Shown piece after piece: positions 24,204 to 32,608 of a DNA stretch of 50,846 bases. The notes under the pieces were generated by a model. It was not told the DNA's origin, did no database searches, and saw only the letters and a list, made by a program, of their open reading frames with translations. A program made the position numbers and the translations under genes. Origin of the DNA: Syntrophorhabdaceae bacterium (GTDB taxonomy: Bacteria > Desulfobacterota > Syntrophorhabdia > Syntrophorhabdales > Syntrophorhabdaceae); the NCBI GenBank assembly GCA_035541755.1, contig DATKMQ010000152.1, forward strand, positions 1 to 50,846. Direction: 5' to 3'. Numbering within the stretch: the first letter of the stretch is position 1; each line of letters opens with the position of its first letter.

Positions 24204-25862
24204 CTACATCTTTTCCGGAGCCGATACCCCGAGGATCGTGAGGCCCTCCCGGATAACCTCTTTCAGCATATAGAGCAACCACAGTCTGGCCACCGTGATC
24301 TCGACGGCGTTGCCTAGGACCCTCGTCTTATTATAATAACTATGGAACTTACCCACAAGGTCCATAAGAAAGAAGGTAACACGATGGGGCTCCAGGCTTC
24401 TTGCACTCCCATCTATCACGTTGTGAAAATGGAGTATGCCTTTCACGAGGTTTATTTCGTCACTTAAAGTGAGACGACTTATATCGGCGTTGCTCAGGGC
24501 GTCTTTCCCGATGCCCTGATCCTCGGCATTCCGAAAAATGCTCTCGATGCGTGCATGGGCGTACTGAACATAGTAGACAGGATTTTCGTTGGTGGTCTTT
24601 TTCGCAAGATCGAGATCAAACTCGAGGTGGGCGTCGCATTTTCTCGTCAGAAAGAAGAACCTCGCGGCATCCTTGCCCACATCCTTGACCACTTCGGCGA
24701 GCGTGGTGAATTCGCCGGATCGTGTTGACATACCTACCGGTTTCCCATCCTTCAAAAGTGTTACGAACTGGATAAGGAGCACCTTGAGCGCTTCTTTGTC
24801 TTTGCCTAAGGCCTCAATCGAAGCTTTAAGCCTGGGAATGTATCCATGATGGTCCGATCCCCAGATATCCACAAGCATGTCGAAAGACCTGTTGAGCTTG
24901 TCGCGGTGGTAGGCTATGTCGGATGTAAAATACGTTTTCTCCCCGTCCGACTTGATGAGCACCCTGTCTTCATCTTTTTCAAACAGGCTCGTTTTAAACC
25001 ATAGGGCGCCGTCTTTCTCGTATGCGTAGCCCTTATCTTTCAGGTAACTGAGCGTGTCATCGACGATGCCTTTATCGAAGAGCGTGCTTTCTTCGTAGTA
25101 ATTATCGAAGAGAACGCCGAAGTCCTTGAGGTCATTTTTGATCCCCGTCAGTATCTCTGCGCTCGAAAACTTTGACATGAACTCAACAGCTCTATCTTTT
25201 TCAGCCGGTATCTGGGCCTTGGTTTCGATCAATTCGCGAGCCAGGTCTTTTACGTAGTCTCCCTGATAGCACTCCTTTGGATAGGATACGCTTTCCCCCT
25301 CAAGTTCGCGCCATCTCAGATAGGTCGATTCCCCGAGCGTCTTTATCTGTTTTCCCGCATCGTTTATGTAGTACTCTTTGGCCACATCATATCCCGCGGT
25401 CCTCAATATATTGGCAAGGACATCACCGACGACGGCGCCGCGTCCGTGACCGATATGAAGTGGTCCGGTAGGATTGGCGCTCACAAATTCAATGAGGACT
25501 TTGTTTCCGTGGCCCACGTTAGGATAAAGCGCGGCTATCCCCTTCTCATAAATATCCTTTAAGAGCGCTAGCCAGACAGGGTCCTTGACGTAGAAATTGA
25601 TAAAACCCTTTCCTGCTATCTCCACCTTCTCACAGATCAAGCCGGGCTTTATGTGATCGATAAGGAGGCGCGCGATCTGCTCAGGTTTCTGTTTGAGAAC
25701 AGGGGCCAGCACGAATGCGATGTTTGTCGAATAGTCGCCAAACGTCAAGTCTCTCGGAATCTCGACGAAAGGATCGATACTGTCCTGTCCAAGCGCAAGA
25801 CCATGTTTTCTGCAGTCGTCACAGGCATCAACGATGATCTGTGCTATCTTCTTTCTCAACAT
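24204..25862 (-). CDS. argS: Arginyl-tRNA synthetase
   Basis: The protein has 552 residues. The class I HIGH motif is in GPLHIGHGRGAVVG near residue 125; the KMSKS position reads GMSTRSGEFTT near 378, as is normal in ArgRS, which lacks a canonical KMSKS lysine. The N-terminal Add-1 domain and the C-terminal DALR anticodon-binding domain are visible (ends in EGLTILGVSAPEKM). It charges tRNA-Arg, and by family needs the tRNA for amino acid activation. The ATG lies inside the end of a small Cys-rich gene, a 35-base overlap; GGGAG sits about 9 bases before it. Confidence 0.97.
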   Translation of the reverse strand: MLRKKIAQIIVDACDDCRKHGLALGQDSIDPFVEIPRDLTFGDYSTNIAFVLAPVLKQKPEQIARLLIDHIKPGLICEKVEIAGKGFINFYVKDPVWLALLKDIYEKGIAALYPNVGHGNKVLIEFVSANPTGPLHIGHGRGAVVGDVLANILRTAGYDVAKEYYINDAGKQIKTLGESTYLRWRELEGESVSYPKECYQGDYVKDLARELIETKAQIPAEKDRAVEFMSKFSSAEILTGIKNDLKDFGVLFDNYYEESTLFDKGIVDDTLSYLKDKGYAYEKDGALWFKTSLFEKDEDRVLIKSDGEKTYFTSDIAYHRDKLNRSFDMLVDIWGSDHHGYIPRLKASIEALGKDKEALKVLLIQFVTLLKDGKPVGMSTRSGEFTTLAEVVKDVGKDAARFFFLTRKCDAHLEFDLDLAKKTTNENPVYYVQYAHARIESIFRNAEDQGIGKDALSNADISRLTLSDEINLVKGILHFHNVIDGSARSLEPHRVTFFLMDLVGKFHSYYNKTRVLGNAVEITVARLWLLYMLKEVIREGLTILGVSAPEKM

Positions 25863-26001
25863 CAGGTTCTACTCCCTCTTTGATAGAAACGTCTTTTGTG
25901 AAATCGGGGCACTTCAGAGAGGCATCTTGGGCTCTGAGAAACTTCTTGCGACAGTCCTGCCTCCAGGCGCATACCACGCATATGGTCTTTTCCTGGACCA
26001 T
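25828..26001 (-). CDS. Small Cys-rich protein in the argS operon
   Basis: This 57-residue gene starts at the ATG at 26001, which overlaps the nitrilase stop as TGATG, and ends inside argS. The sequence starts MVQEKTICVVCAWRQDCRKK and continues RAQDASLKCPDFTKDVSIKE. Cys8, Cys11, Cys17 and Cys31 could form a zinc or Fe-S site. I recall similar short proteins in other Desulfobacterota but know no function. Overlaps at both ends with operon genes and codon use like a real gene support it. Its tight coupling with argS suggests co-expression only; no direct link to aminoacylation is shown. Confidence 0.75.
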   Translation of the reverse strand: MVQEKTICVVCAWRQDCRKKFLRAQDASLKCPDFTKDVSIKEGVEPDVEKEDSTDHR

Positions 26002-26813
26002 CAGTCTTCTCTCAGGATCTCCTTATAGAATTGAGGTTTCCTTTCCTTTAGGATGGGCCACTCTCTTCTGACGCGATGCAACTGTTCAAAGTTGATATCG
26101 GCAAGAAGAATGCTGTCAGCTCTTCCGGTGGGACCTCCTATGAGTTCGCCTTCCGCATCCACACAGAAGCTCATGCCGTAGAAATCCTGGAGTTCCTCGC
26201 TTCCGCCCCTGTTCACCCTCATGATGTACACACCGTTCGAAATTGCATTGCCGGAAATCACGGTCTGCCAGATGTGTTGTGATTTGAACGCGCAGGAAGT
26301 GGGCGCAAATACGATGTCGGCCCCTTTCATTCTCAAGATTCGTGTACCTTCGAAATAGAAATTATCCCATGATGCCTGAATGCCGATCTTGCCGTGCAGG
26401 GTCTCAAACACAGGGAAGCCGCTGTCCCCGGGAGAGAAATAAAATTTTTCTTCCCAGAGAGGAATGTCCGTTACGTGAATCTTTCTGTAGCACCCAAGCA
26501 CTTCCCCTGCCTGGAGGATCACGGAGGTGCTGAAATACTTTCCATCTGCTTTTTCAAACATGGGCAGGATAAGTACCGCATCGGTCCCCTTGATTTTGTT
26601 TCTGAAGATGGTTACCGTCTCTCCGTCGATACCTTCAGCCATCTGAAAAACTTGAGCGTTACGATCTTTCGGAAACCAGGGGAGGTTGAACAATTCCTGA
26701 AAGCAGATGATCTTGGCGCCCTGGGAAAATGCGACGCTCAACATCTTCAATGCCTTTTCAACATTCTTTTCTTTGTCGTCTGAACAGGCGAATTGGATTC
26801 CGGAAATCTTCAT
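26001..26813 (-). CDS. Nitrilase-superfamily protein with Ser in place of the catalytic Cys
   Basis: The protein has 270 residues of the carbon-nitrogen hydrolase fold. Glu40 (CFQELF) and Lys111 (CYRKIHVTD) match the catalytic Glu and Lys. The usual nucleophile in G.GIC.D is absent: the segment reads GIQASWDNFYFEG, so Ser148 (codon TCA) stands 37 residues after the Lys where Cys is expected. Family members hydrolyse amides or nitriles through a Cys thioester, so this one may be inactive or use Ser. The ATG overlaps the methyltransferase stop as ATGA, and the stop overlaps the small Cys-rich gene as TGATG. Confidence 0.85.
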   Translation of the reverse strand: MKISGIQFACSDDKEKNVEKALKMLSVAFSQGAKIICFQELFNLPWFPKDRNAQVFQMAEGIDGETVTIFRNKIKGTDAVLILPMFEKADGKYFSTSVILQAGEVLGCYRKIHVTDIPLWEEKFYFSPGDSGFPVFETLHGKIGIQASWDNFYFEGTRILRMKGADIVFAPTSCAFKSQHIWQTVISGNAISNGVYIMRVNRGGSEELQDFYGMSFCVDAEGELIGGPTGRADSILLADINFEQLHRVRREWPILKERKPQFYKEILRED

Positions 26814-27433
26814 GTGTCTTTCTTATTTGTGACGTGAACAACCCACCAGAGGTCCAGAGAATGCTTCCTCGTTACCTCCTCGATACACAGGTTGCAGTGA
26901 TTTGAGAGAAGATCCAGGGTGAGTCCTGACTTCCATCCGAGTCGTATGAAGAGAGGGGCCAGCATCTTCTCTATCGTGAAGAAAAAGGCATTGCCACTGC
27001 TGAAGTGGTTAACGATGATAATTTTCCCATTTGTCTTTGTTACTCTTTTGACCTCCGCCATCATCCTTTCGGGGCTCGGCACCACGCTGATCACGAAAGG
27101 AATGACCGCGTGGTCAAAGCTATCGTCTTCGAAGGTCAGGTTCTCCGCATCCATTTCGATGAGGTCCACGTGTGTAAGCCCCATTTTCTCTTTTTTCTGT
27201 TGCGCCTTTTCGAGCATCTTCCGTGTTATATCTATGCCGACCACGTTGCACGAATTGGGATACAACGACAGAGAGAGGCCGGTTCCCACACCGACTTCAA
27301 GAATTCTCTGACCGTTCTTAATGCCGATCTTTTCGAGTCCACACTTTATTCGCGGAGAGAATGCCCTGGAAAAAATAACGTCGTAGACCGGAGAGTATCT
27401 GCTATAAATCTTTTTTATTTCTTCTTTTTGCAT
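26810..27433 (-). CDS. Class I SAM-dependent methyltransferase (PmtA/UbiE-like)
   Basis: The protein has 207 residues. The SAM-binding motif I is ILEVGVGTGLSLSLYP at residues 44-59, followed by VVGIDITRKMLEKA and DAENLTFEDDSFDHAVIPFV. The N-terminal IYSRYSPVYDVIF segment resembles bacterial phosphatidylethanolamine N-methyltransferases of the PmtA type and UbiE proteins; phospholipid methylation is the likeliest role but not proved. It is the first gene of the long minus-strand operon that contains argS and lepB. No Shine-Dalgarno precedes the ATG, and the -10 box ends about 13 bases away. Confidence 0.85.
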   Translation of the reverse strand: MQKEEIKKIYSRYSPVYDVIFSRAFSPRIKCGLEKIGIKNGQRILEVGVGTGLSLSLYPNSCNVVGIDITRKMLEKAQQKKEKMGLTHVDLIEMDAENLTFEDDSFDHAVIPFVISVVPSPERMMAEVKRVTKTNGKIIIVNHFSSGNAFFFTIEKMLAPLFIRLGWKSGLTLDLLSNHCNLCIEEVTRKHSLDLWWVVHVTNKKDT

Positions 27434-27445
27434 GCGAATGTGACA

Positions 27446-27475
27446 AACCTACCAGATGAAAACGAAGCATGTCAA
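27446..27475 (-). promoter_or_regulatory. Promoter of the methyltransferase-argS-lepB operon
   Basis: On the minus strand TTGACA (27475-27470) and TAGGTT (27451-27446) have an 18-base spacer. The start ATG at 27433 would be about six bases after transcription begins. Confidence 0.55.
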
Positions 27476-27577
27476 GGAAAAACCAACCCGTCTTCATCCG
27501 AAGGGTTCCTGGTGTGCGCCCTTACCCTTGACAGTAATGCAGAAGTGGATCATAGTGTAGGCCCCGTAGAGCAACAA

Positions 27578-27606
27578 TTGTCTTTTATAAATCCTTATTT
27601 TATGGT
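27578..27606 (+). promoter_or_regulatory. Promoter of the tat-glm genes
   Basis: TTGTCT at 27578-27583 and TATGGT at 27601-27606 have a 17-base spacer. The ATG at 27619 would follow a leader of about six bases. The site is divergent from the minus-strand promoter 100 bases away. Confidence 0.5.
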
Positions 27607-27618
27607 ACTTTATGCGTT

Positions 27619-27915
27619 ATGTTTGGCATAGGTTTTCCCGAACTCATCGTTATTCTGATTGTGGCGTTGCTTGTGGTTGGCCCTTCCAGACTGCCGGAAC
27701 TCGCGCGCTCACTCGGGAAGGCGCTTAATGAGTTCAAGCGGATGGCCGATGACGTGAAGGAGACGCTCGATCAAGAGTTGGCCAGGACGGATTCGGCCGA
27801 GCACGAGACTGAGCAAGGAGTGGATAAGAAAGTGCCGGATCAGGAAACCGAAAAGGCCTCCGGGAGAACCGAGAAAACCGATGACGCGTCAGCGGGGCAA
27901 CCCAGGAAAGCCTGA
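27619..27915 (+). CDS. Sec-independent translocase TatA/TatB-like subunit
   Basis: The protein has 98 residues. It opens [20 protein letters not shown], then [22 protein letters not shown]: a short N-terminal membrane helix, a GP hinge and an amphipathic helix, as in TatA and TatB. The C-terminal 45 residues are acidic and basic in alternation and probably disordered. The FGIG opening and the length of the amphipathic helix do not separate TatA from TatB reliably. With TatC from the next gene it would move folded proteins bearing twin-Arg signals across the inner membrane. No Shine-Dalgarno is seen. Confidence 0.9.
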   Translation: MFGIGFPELIVILIVALLVVGPSRLPELARSLGKALNEFKRMADDVKETLDQELARTDSAEHETEQGVDKKVPDQETEKASGRTEKTDDASAGQPRKA

Positions 27916-27938
27916 CGGCGTCCCGGAGTTGATGGTCT

Positions 27939-28691
27939 ATGACGAAGCAGATCGAGGCGGATGAAAAACAGCCTTTTCTATCTCACCTGAAAGAGCTGAG
28001 AGACAGGATACTTGTCTGTGTCATTGCCGTGGGGATCGCATTTGTAATCACCTACCGATTTAAGGAAAAGATTTTTGCGTTTCTCATGGAGCCGTTCGTT
28101 AAAGTGATGCCCCCGAAAAGCTTCTTTATATTTACCGGCATCACCGAGGCGTTCATAACCTACTTCAAAATAGCCATCGTGAGTGCTGTCTTTCTGGCTT
28201 TACCCGTTGTGCTCTACGAGTTCTGGAAATTTGTTTCACCGGGACTCTATGAGAAGGAGAAACGGTACGTCTATCCCTTTATTGTCTGGGGCAGTTTTTG
28301 TTTCCTCCTCGGGCTTTCGTTCTGCTACTTTCTGGTGCTGCCCTTTGTGTACAAGTTTTTCGTCGGATACTCCGCCGAGTTCATTGTTCCCATGCCGGAC
28401 CTCAAGGGATATATGGCTATCACGCTGAAGATGCTTACGGTATTCGGGATAATATTCGAACTGCCCCTTGTGGTCTACTATCTTTCAAAGGCAGGCATCA
28501 TTCATTACCGAATGCTCACGACCAAACGAAGATACGCCATATTGGCCATATTCATTGTCACTGCCATAGTGGTTTCCTCCGATGCGGCCGGGCTCGTGCT
28601 CGTGGCGCTACCCCTCTGGGGTCTCTACGAAGTGAGCATTCTTATCGCTCGATTCTTCGGGAAGAAGGAGATTCTCAATGAAAGCTCTTGA
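27939..28691 (+). CDS. tatC: Sec-independent protein translocase TatC
   Basis: The protein has 250 residues and six predicted membrane helices. It opens with EKQPFLSHLKELRDRILVCV, holding the conserved HLKELR segment that binds the twin-Arg signal, and has FWKFVSPGLYEKEKRYVYPF in the first periplasmic loop region, typical of the family. It is the core receptor of the Tat system. It starts 24 bases after the tatA/B gene and its end overlaps glmU by 14 bases, so the Tat genes and glmU-glmS are probably one transcript. Confidence 0.97.
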   Translation: MTKQIEADEKQPFLSHLKELRDRILVCVIAVGIAFVITYRFKEKIFAFLMEPFVKVMPPKSFFIFTGITEAFITYFKIAIVSAVFLALPVVLYEFWKFVSPGLYEKEKRYVYPFIVWGSFCFLLGLSFCYFLVLPFVYKFFVGYSAEFIVPMPDLKGYMAITLKMLTVFGIIFELPLVVYYLSKAGIIHYRMLTTKRRYAILAIFIVTAIVVSSDAAGLVLVALPLWGLYEVSILIARFFGKKEILNESS

Positions 28692-30039
28692 TGTTGTGAT
28701 ACTGGCTGCCGGAAAAGGCGAGAGGATGGTATCGAGCAAGCCGAAGGTAATGCACGAGATCATGGGAAGGTCTATGATTGATTACGTGGTTGACACGGCA
28801 TCCAAACTGGAACCGGCAACAATAATCGTTGTAACGGGTTACGGCAGAGAAGAGGTCGAAGCGCATCTCGCAGGCAAACCTGTTGTTTGCGCCGTGCAGA
28901 AAGAACAAAGGGGAACGGCGCACGCGCTCCTTTCGTCGGAAGAGTTTCTCACGGGCAATGACGTGCTTGTGCTCTACGGTGATGTTCCTCTCATGGAACC
29001 GTCAACGCTCAAAGAGTTCGTGTCATTCTATGAGAAGGATAAACAGATTACCTTCATGACCACACTCGTATCTGACCCGAGCGGCTATGGACGAATTATT
29101 TCTGATGGCGACAGGATTCTCCACATCAGAGAGGAGATCGACGCATCGCCTGAGGAGCGAAAGATCAAGGAGATAAATACCGGGATATGCCTGATCCCCG
29201 GTAAGTGCATGGCTTATGTGCGCGAGATTGGCGCCGATAATAAGAAAGGCGAGCATTATCTGACCGACATTTGCGGGGTCGCGGCCAGCAAAGGAGAAGT
29301 GGTCAGGGCCTACCGCCATCTGAGCGCCTCTGAGGTGCTCGGAACGAATTCCCGCAAGGAGCTTTTGGAAGCCAACATGACGGTGAGGATGCGAATTCTC
29401 GAAAGGCATCTCAAGAACGGAGTGTCATTCGCGGACAGTAATGTCTATATTGAGGATGATGTTCAAATCGGGAGAGATGTGATGATATTCCCCAATTGTT
29501 ATATCACGGGAAAAACTGCGATCGGCAACCGGGTGACGGTGGGACCGAATGTGATTATCCGTGATTCGATCATTCATGACGATGTCGAGATAGAAGGATT
29601 TGTGGTAATGGAGGGCGTTGAACTCAAAGCCGGCGCCAAGGCGGGTCCTTTTTCACGCTTAAGACCGAAGTCAGTTGTAGAGAAAGGGGCCAAAATAGGG
29701 AACTTCGTGGAAGTGAAAAATTCCGTGATCGGCGAGGGATCAAAGGCGAGTCATCTCACCTATATTGGCGATTCGACGATCGGAAAGAAAGTTAATATCG
29801 GCGCAGGAACCATAACATGCAACTATGACGGCGTAAAGAAACACAAGACCGTGATCGAAGATGAAGTCTTCGTAGGGAGCAATACGGAACTCGTCGCCCC
29901 TGTCACCATAGGAAAGGGCGCCGTCATCGGTGCAGGCACAACCGTTACAAAAAATGTCCCGGAGGGGGCACTTGCAATCACGCGGGTTCAACAGAAACAT
30001 ATCGCGGGATACGGGAGGAAGAAGAAATGTGCGGAATAG
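28678..30039 (+). CDS. glmU: Bifunctional N-acetylglucosamine-1-P uridyltransferase / glucosamine-1-P acetyltransferase
   Basis: The protein has 453 residues. The N-terminal nucleotidyltransferase domain begins LDVVILAAGKGERMVSSKPK, and the C-terminal left-handed beta-helix (from about residue 250) has hexapeptide repeats and SHLTYIGDSTIGKKVNIGAG. It acetylates glucosamine-1-phosphate and then makes UDP-GlcNAc for peptidoglycan and lipopolysaccharide in the cytoplasm. The ATG lies inside the end of tatC, with AAGGAG seven bases upstream. glmS follows with a 13-base overlap, so the last three enzymatic steps to UDP-GlcNAc other than GlmM are encoded together. Confidence 0.97.
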   Translation: MKALDVVILAAGKGERMVSSKPKVMHEIMGRSMIDYVVDTASKLEPATIIVVTGYGREEVEAHLAGKPVVCAVQKEQRGTAHALLSSEEFLTGNDVLVLYGDVPLMEPSTLKEFVSFYEKDKQITFMTTLVSDPSGYGRIISDGDRILHIREEIDASPEERKIKEINTGICLIPGKCMAYVREIGADNKKGEHYLTDICGVAASKGEVVRAYRHLSASEVLGTNSRKELLEANMTVRMRILERHLKNGVSFADSNVYIEDDVQIGRDVMIFPNCYITGKTAIGNRVTVGPNVIIRDSIIHDDVEIEGFVVMEGVELKAGAKAGPFSRLRPKSVVEKGAKIGNFVEVKNSVIGEGSKASHLTYIGDSTIGKKVNIGAGTITCNYDGVKKHKTVIEDEVFVGSNTELVAPVTIGKGAVIGAGTTVTKNVPEGALAITRVQQKHIAGYGRKKKCAE

Positions 30040-31847
30040 TCGGATACGAGGGCGGCAAAGAAGCGTGCGATATACTCATTGAAGCTTTAAAAAGACTCGA
30101 GTACAGAGGATACGATTCTGCCGGTATCGCGATCTGGGACAAGGGAAACATCAAGGTAGAGCGCAAGAAGGGGAAAGTTGAAGAGCTGAAAAAGACCGTA
30201 TGCGATGGCACGTTCAGAGGTAAGCTCGGCCTCGCGCACACGCGATGGGCCACCCATGGAACCCCCTCGGAAAAGAATGCACATCCACACAAGGCGGGTG
30301 ATGTGGTAGTAGTACATAACGGCATCATCGAGAATTATATAGAGCTCAAAAAGGAGCTCAAGAGGGAAGGGCACAAGTTCTTGTCGGATACGGACACTGA
30401 AGTCATCCCCCATCTCATCATCCATCATATGGACCAGGGAAAAGCTTTCCTTGATGCTGTGTGCGCCGCGCTCAAAGACCTCAAAGGCTCATACGCTCTG
30501 GGTATTTTAAAGGAAAAAGAAAGAATCCTCGTGGCCGCGAAAAAAGAGAGCCCGCTCATTATAGGCGTGGGAGTGGGGGAGTACTTTATTGCCAGTGATG
30601 CGCCTGCCATTATCAATAGGACAAACAGATTTATCTTTCTCGAAGACAACGACATGGCCGTCATCAAAGACAACTCTTTGCGATTGATGAATACGGACGG
30701 AGAGAAGGTTGAAAGGAAGATCCATCAGGTGCAATGGTCTGATGCGATGGCCGAGAAAGGCGGATACAAACACTTTATGCTCAAGGAGATTTTTGAGCAG
30801 CCTCGCGCCATTTCTGAAACGCTGCTCGGAAGAATTAAGGAAGAGAAGGGCGAGATTGATTTCGAAGAGATCAAATTGCCGGATGTGAAGAAGATCGGTA
30901 AGATATGGATGGTGGCGTGCGGAACGTCGTACCATGCCTGTATGATAGGAAAGCACATTTTCGAGTCGAATCTTAAGATACCTGTTGAGACTGATATCGC
31001 CTCGGAATTCAGATACAGAGACCCTATCGTTTCATCAAACGATCTCATGATTGTGGTGTCGCAATCGGGGGAGACTGCGGATACGATTGCGGCCATGAAA
31101 GAAGCCAAGAAGAAAGGCGCCTATACCTTGTCCATATGCAATGTGCTCGGCAGCACCCTTGCCCGTGACGCGGACAGCGTTATCTTCACGCATGCGGGCC
31201 CCGAGATCGGTGTGGCCTCCACCAAGGCTTTCACCACGCAGATCTCGGTCATCTTCATGCTCATGCTTTACATAGGAAAAAGGCTGGGGGTCCTCGACGT
31301 TGAGGATATGAGAAATCACATCCACGAGATGAAGAGAATTCCCCACAAAATGCAGACGATTCTCGAAATGGCCCCTATGATTGAAGAAGCTGCCCGGAAA
31401 TACATGGCGTGTAAAGATTTTCTTTATCTGGGAAGGGGCATACACTTTCCCACAGTGCTCGAAGGCGCGCTCAAGCTCAAAGAAATCTCTTATATCCATG
31501 CCGAGGCCTATGCGGCCGGCGAAATGAAGCATGGTCCCATTGCTTTAATAGACGAGCAAATGCCCGTGGTCTTCGTTTCTCCTGTGGACCAAACGTACAA
31601 AAAGACATGCAGTAACATGGAAGAAGTCATTGCAAGGAGAGGGCGCATCGTTCTCCTCACAGACAAAGAGGAGCACGAGATGCAAAGACGGGTTGACTCT
31701 TACTTTGTGCTGCCTGATACGATTTACGAGTTACAGCCTATTCTCAACGTGGTGCCTCTCCAGCTTTTGGCCTACTATATCGCTAATCTCCTGGGTACGG
31801 ACGTGGATCAGCCGCGTAACCTGGCAAAAAGCGTGACCGTTGAATAG
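30027..31847 (+). CDS. glmS: Glutamine--fructose-6-phosphate aminotransferase (isomerising)
   Basis: The protein has 606 residues. The N-terminal glutaminase domain starts MCGIVGYEGG with nucleophile Cys2 (Cys1 after Met removal) and has RWATHGTPSEKNAHPH. Two SIS domains follow, with MVACGTSYHACM and SQSGETADTIAA. The C-terminus is NLAKSVTVE, as in known GlmS. It makes glucosamine-6-phosphate from fructose-6-phosphate and glutamine. The start overlaps glmU; GGGAGGAAG lies upstream. No glmS-ribozyme region can exist here because the gene overlaps glmU directly. Confidence 0.98.
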   Translation: MCGIVGYEGGKEACDILIEALKRLEYRGYDSAGIAIWDKGNIKVERKKGKVEELKKTVCDGTFRGKLGLAHTRWATHGTPSEKNAHPHKAGDVVVVHNGIIENYIELKKELKREGHKFLSDTDTEVIPHLIIHHMDQGKAFLDAVCAALKDLKGSYALGILKEKERILVAAKKESPLIIGVGVGEYFIASDAPAIINRTNRFIFLEDNDMAVIKDNSLRLMNTDGEKVERKIHQVQWSDAMAEKGGYKHFMLKEIFEQPRAISETLLGRIKEEKGEIDFEEIKLPDVKKIGKIWMVACGTSYHACMIGKHIFESNLKIPVETDIASEFRYRDPIVSSNDLMIVVSQSGETADTIAAMKEAKKKGAYTLSICNVLGSTLARDADSVIFTHAGPEIGVASTKAFTTQISVIFMLMLYIGKRLGVLDVEDMRNHIHEMKRIPHKMQTILEMAPMIEEAARKYMACKDFLYLGRGIHFPTVLEGALKLKEISYIHAEAYAAGEMKHGPIALIDEQMPVVFVSPVDQTYKKTCSNMEEVIARRGRIVLLTDKEEHEMQRRVDSYFVLPDTIYELQPILNVVPLQLLAYYIANLLGTDVDQPRNLAKSVTVE

Positions 31848-31940
31848 GGCAGGGCGTTTACTCGCAACGTGAGCTTAGGCGTTATGGTTTAAGGAGACAG
31901 ACACAGAACACAGTTTCAGAACAGATAACTTGGGGGATCA

Positions 31941-32321
31941 ATGGAAGTTTTTGATAGAAGCAATTCGAGGAATACCGGCGAATTGCCAATTCTTACTTCA
32001 TGGATGCTAATTAGCCCCCTAAACTCAACGGCACAGGATCTGTCTTTGCAGGTTTCCGAAATTCCTGTTGGCTCGGAGCAACCTCTGCACGTCCACGCCC
32101 CCGAACAATGCTATTACATCATAAGGGGAAAGGGTCTCATGACCGTAGAGGAAGAGACGAGAGAAGTCTCTGCAGGGAACGCAGTCTATATACCATCTAA
32201 CAAGCGGCATGGTATCAGAAACACCGGAAACGAAGTTCTGGAATACCTGACAGCCAATTCGCCGGCATTTGAGCACGATTACGAGACGAGACTCTGGACG
32301 GCAAGGGCGCTTGGCGCGTAG
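31941..32321 (+). CDS. Cupin-domain protein
   Basis: The protein has 126 residues with one cupin domain. The first motif is EQPLHVHAPEQCYYIIRGKG with two His and one Glu metal ligands in place; the second is AGNAVYIPSNKRHGIRNTG with the final His. GGGGGA stands five bases before the ATG. Such small cupins bind a divalent metal and serve as sugar isomerases, dioxygenases or binding proteins; sequence alone does not decide. It follows glmS by 93 bases without a visible terminator and could be either linked or independent. Confidence 0.88.
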   Translation: MEVFDRSNSRNTGELPILTSWMLISPLNSTAQDLSLQVSEIPVGSEQPLHVHAPEQCYYIIRGKGLMTVEEETREVSAGNAVYIPSNKRHGIRNTGNEVLEYLTANSPAFEHDYETRLWTARALGA

Positions 32322-32487
32322 TCTATACGAAATTCTACTCTTTCTTTTATCCTCGATTCTTCGCGATGGACCCAATCCACAGGCAGAAGTCGCATATCGA
32401 CGGAAGACAGCAGGCGTGCGATTTCAGTAAGAAGAAATCACCTTCTCGCGTAATAATGAAGCAAGAAGATGGACTAACCATTTATAA

Positions 32488-32518
32488 CCATAAACCTGTG
32501 CTTTGCGCACTTTTATGG
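32488..32518. repeat. Compound hairpin in the 32322-32608 gap
   Basis: CCATAAA (32488-32494) pairs with TTTATGG (32512-32518), and GTGC (32498-32501) pairs with GCAC (32507-32510) within it. It lies between the convergent cupin and cyclase genes and has no U-tract on either side, so its role is unclear. The rest of this gap shows nothing I recognise. Confidence 0.4.
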
Positions 32519-32608
32519 CTTGTCTTACAAAAAAGCGCCGGCAGAGCTTATCGTGCCAAAGTGAGAGAAAAATGGAATGGATTGCTGTTCTATGACTTTA
32601 TTATCAGT

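Noticed and set aside
27005-27631. 208-residue plus-strand open frame
   Set aside because: It is antisense to the methyltransferase, whose SAM motif is clear, and runs into the tatA/B promoter.
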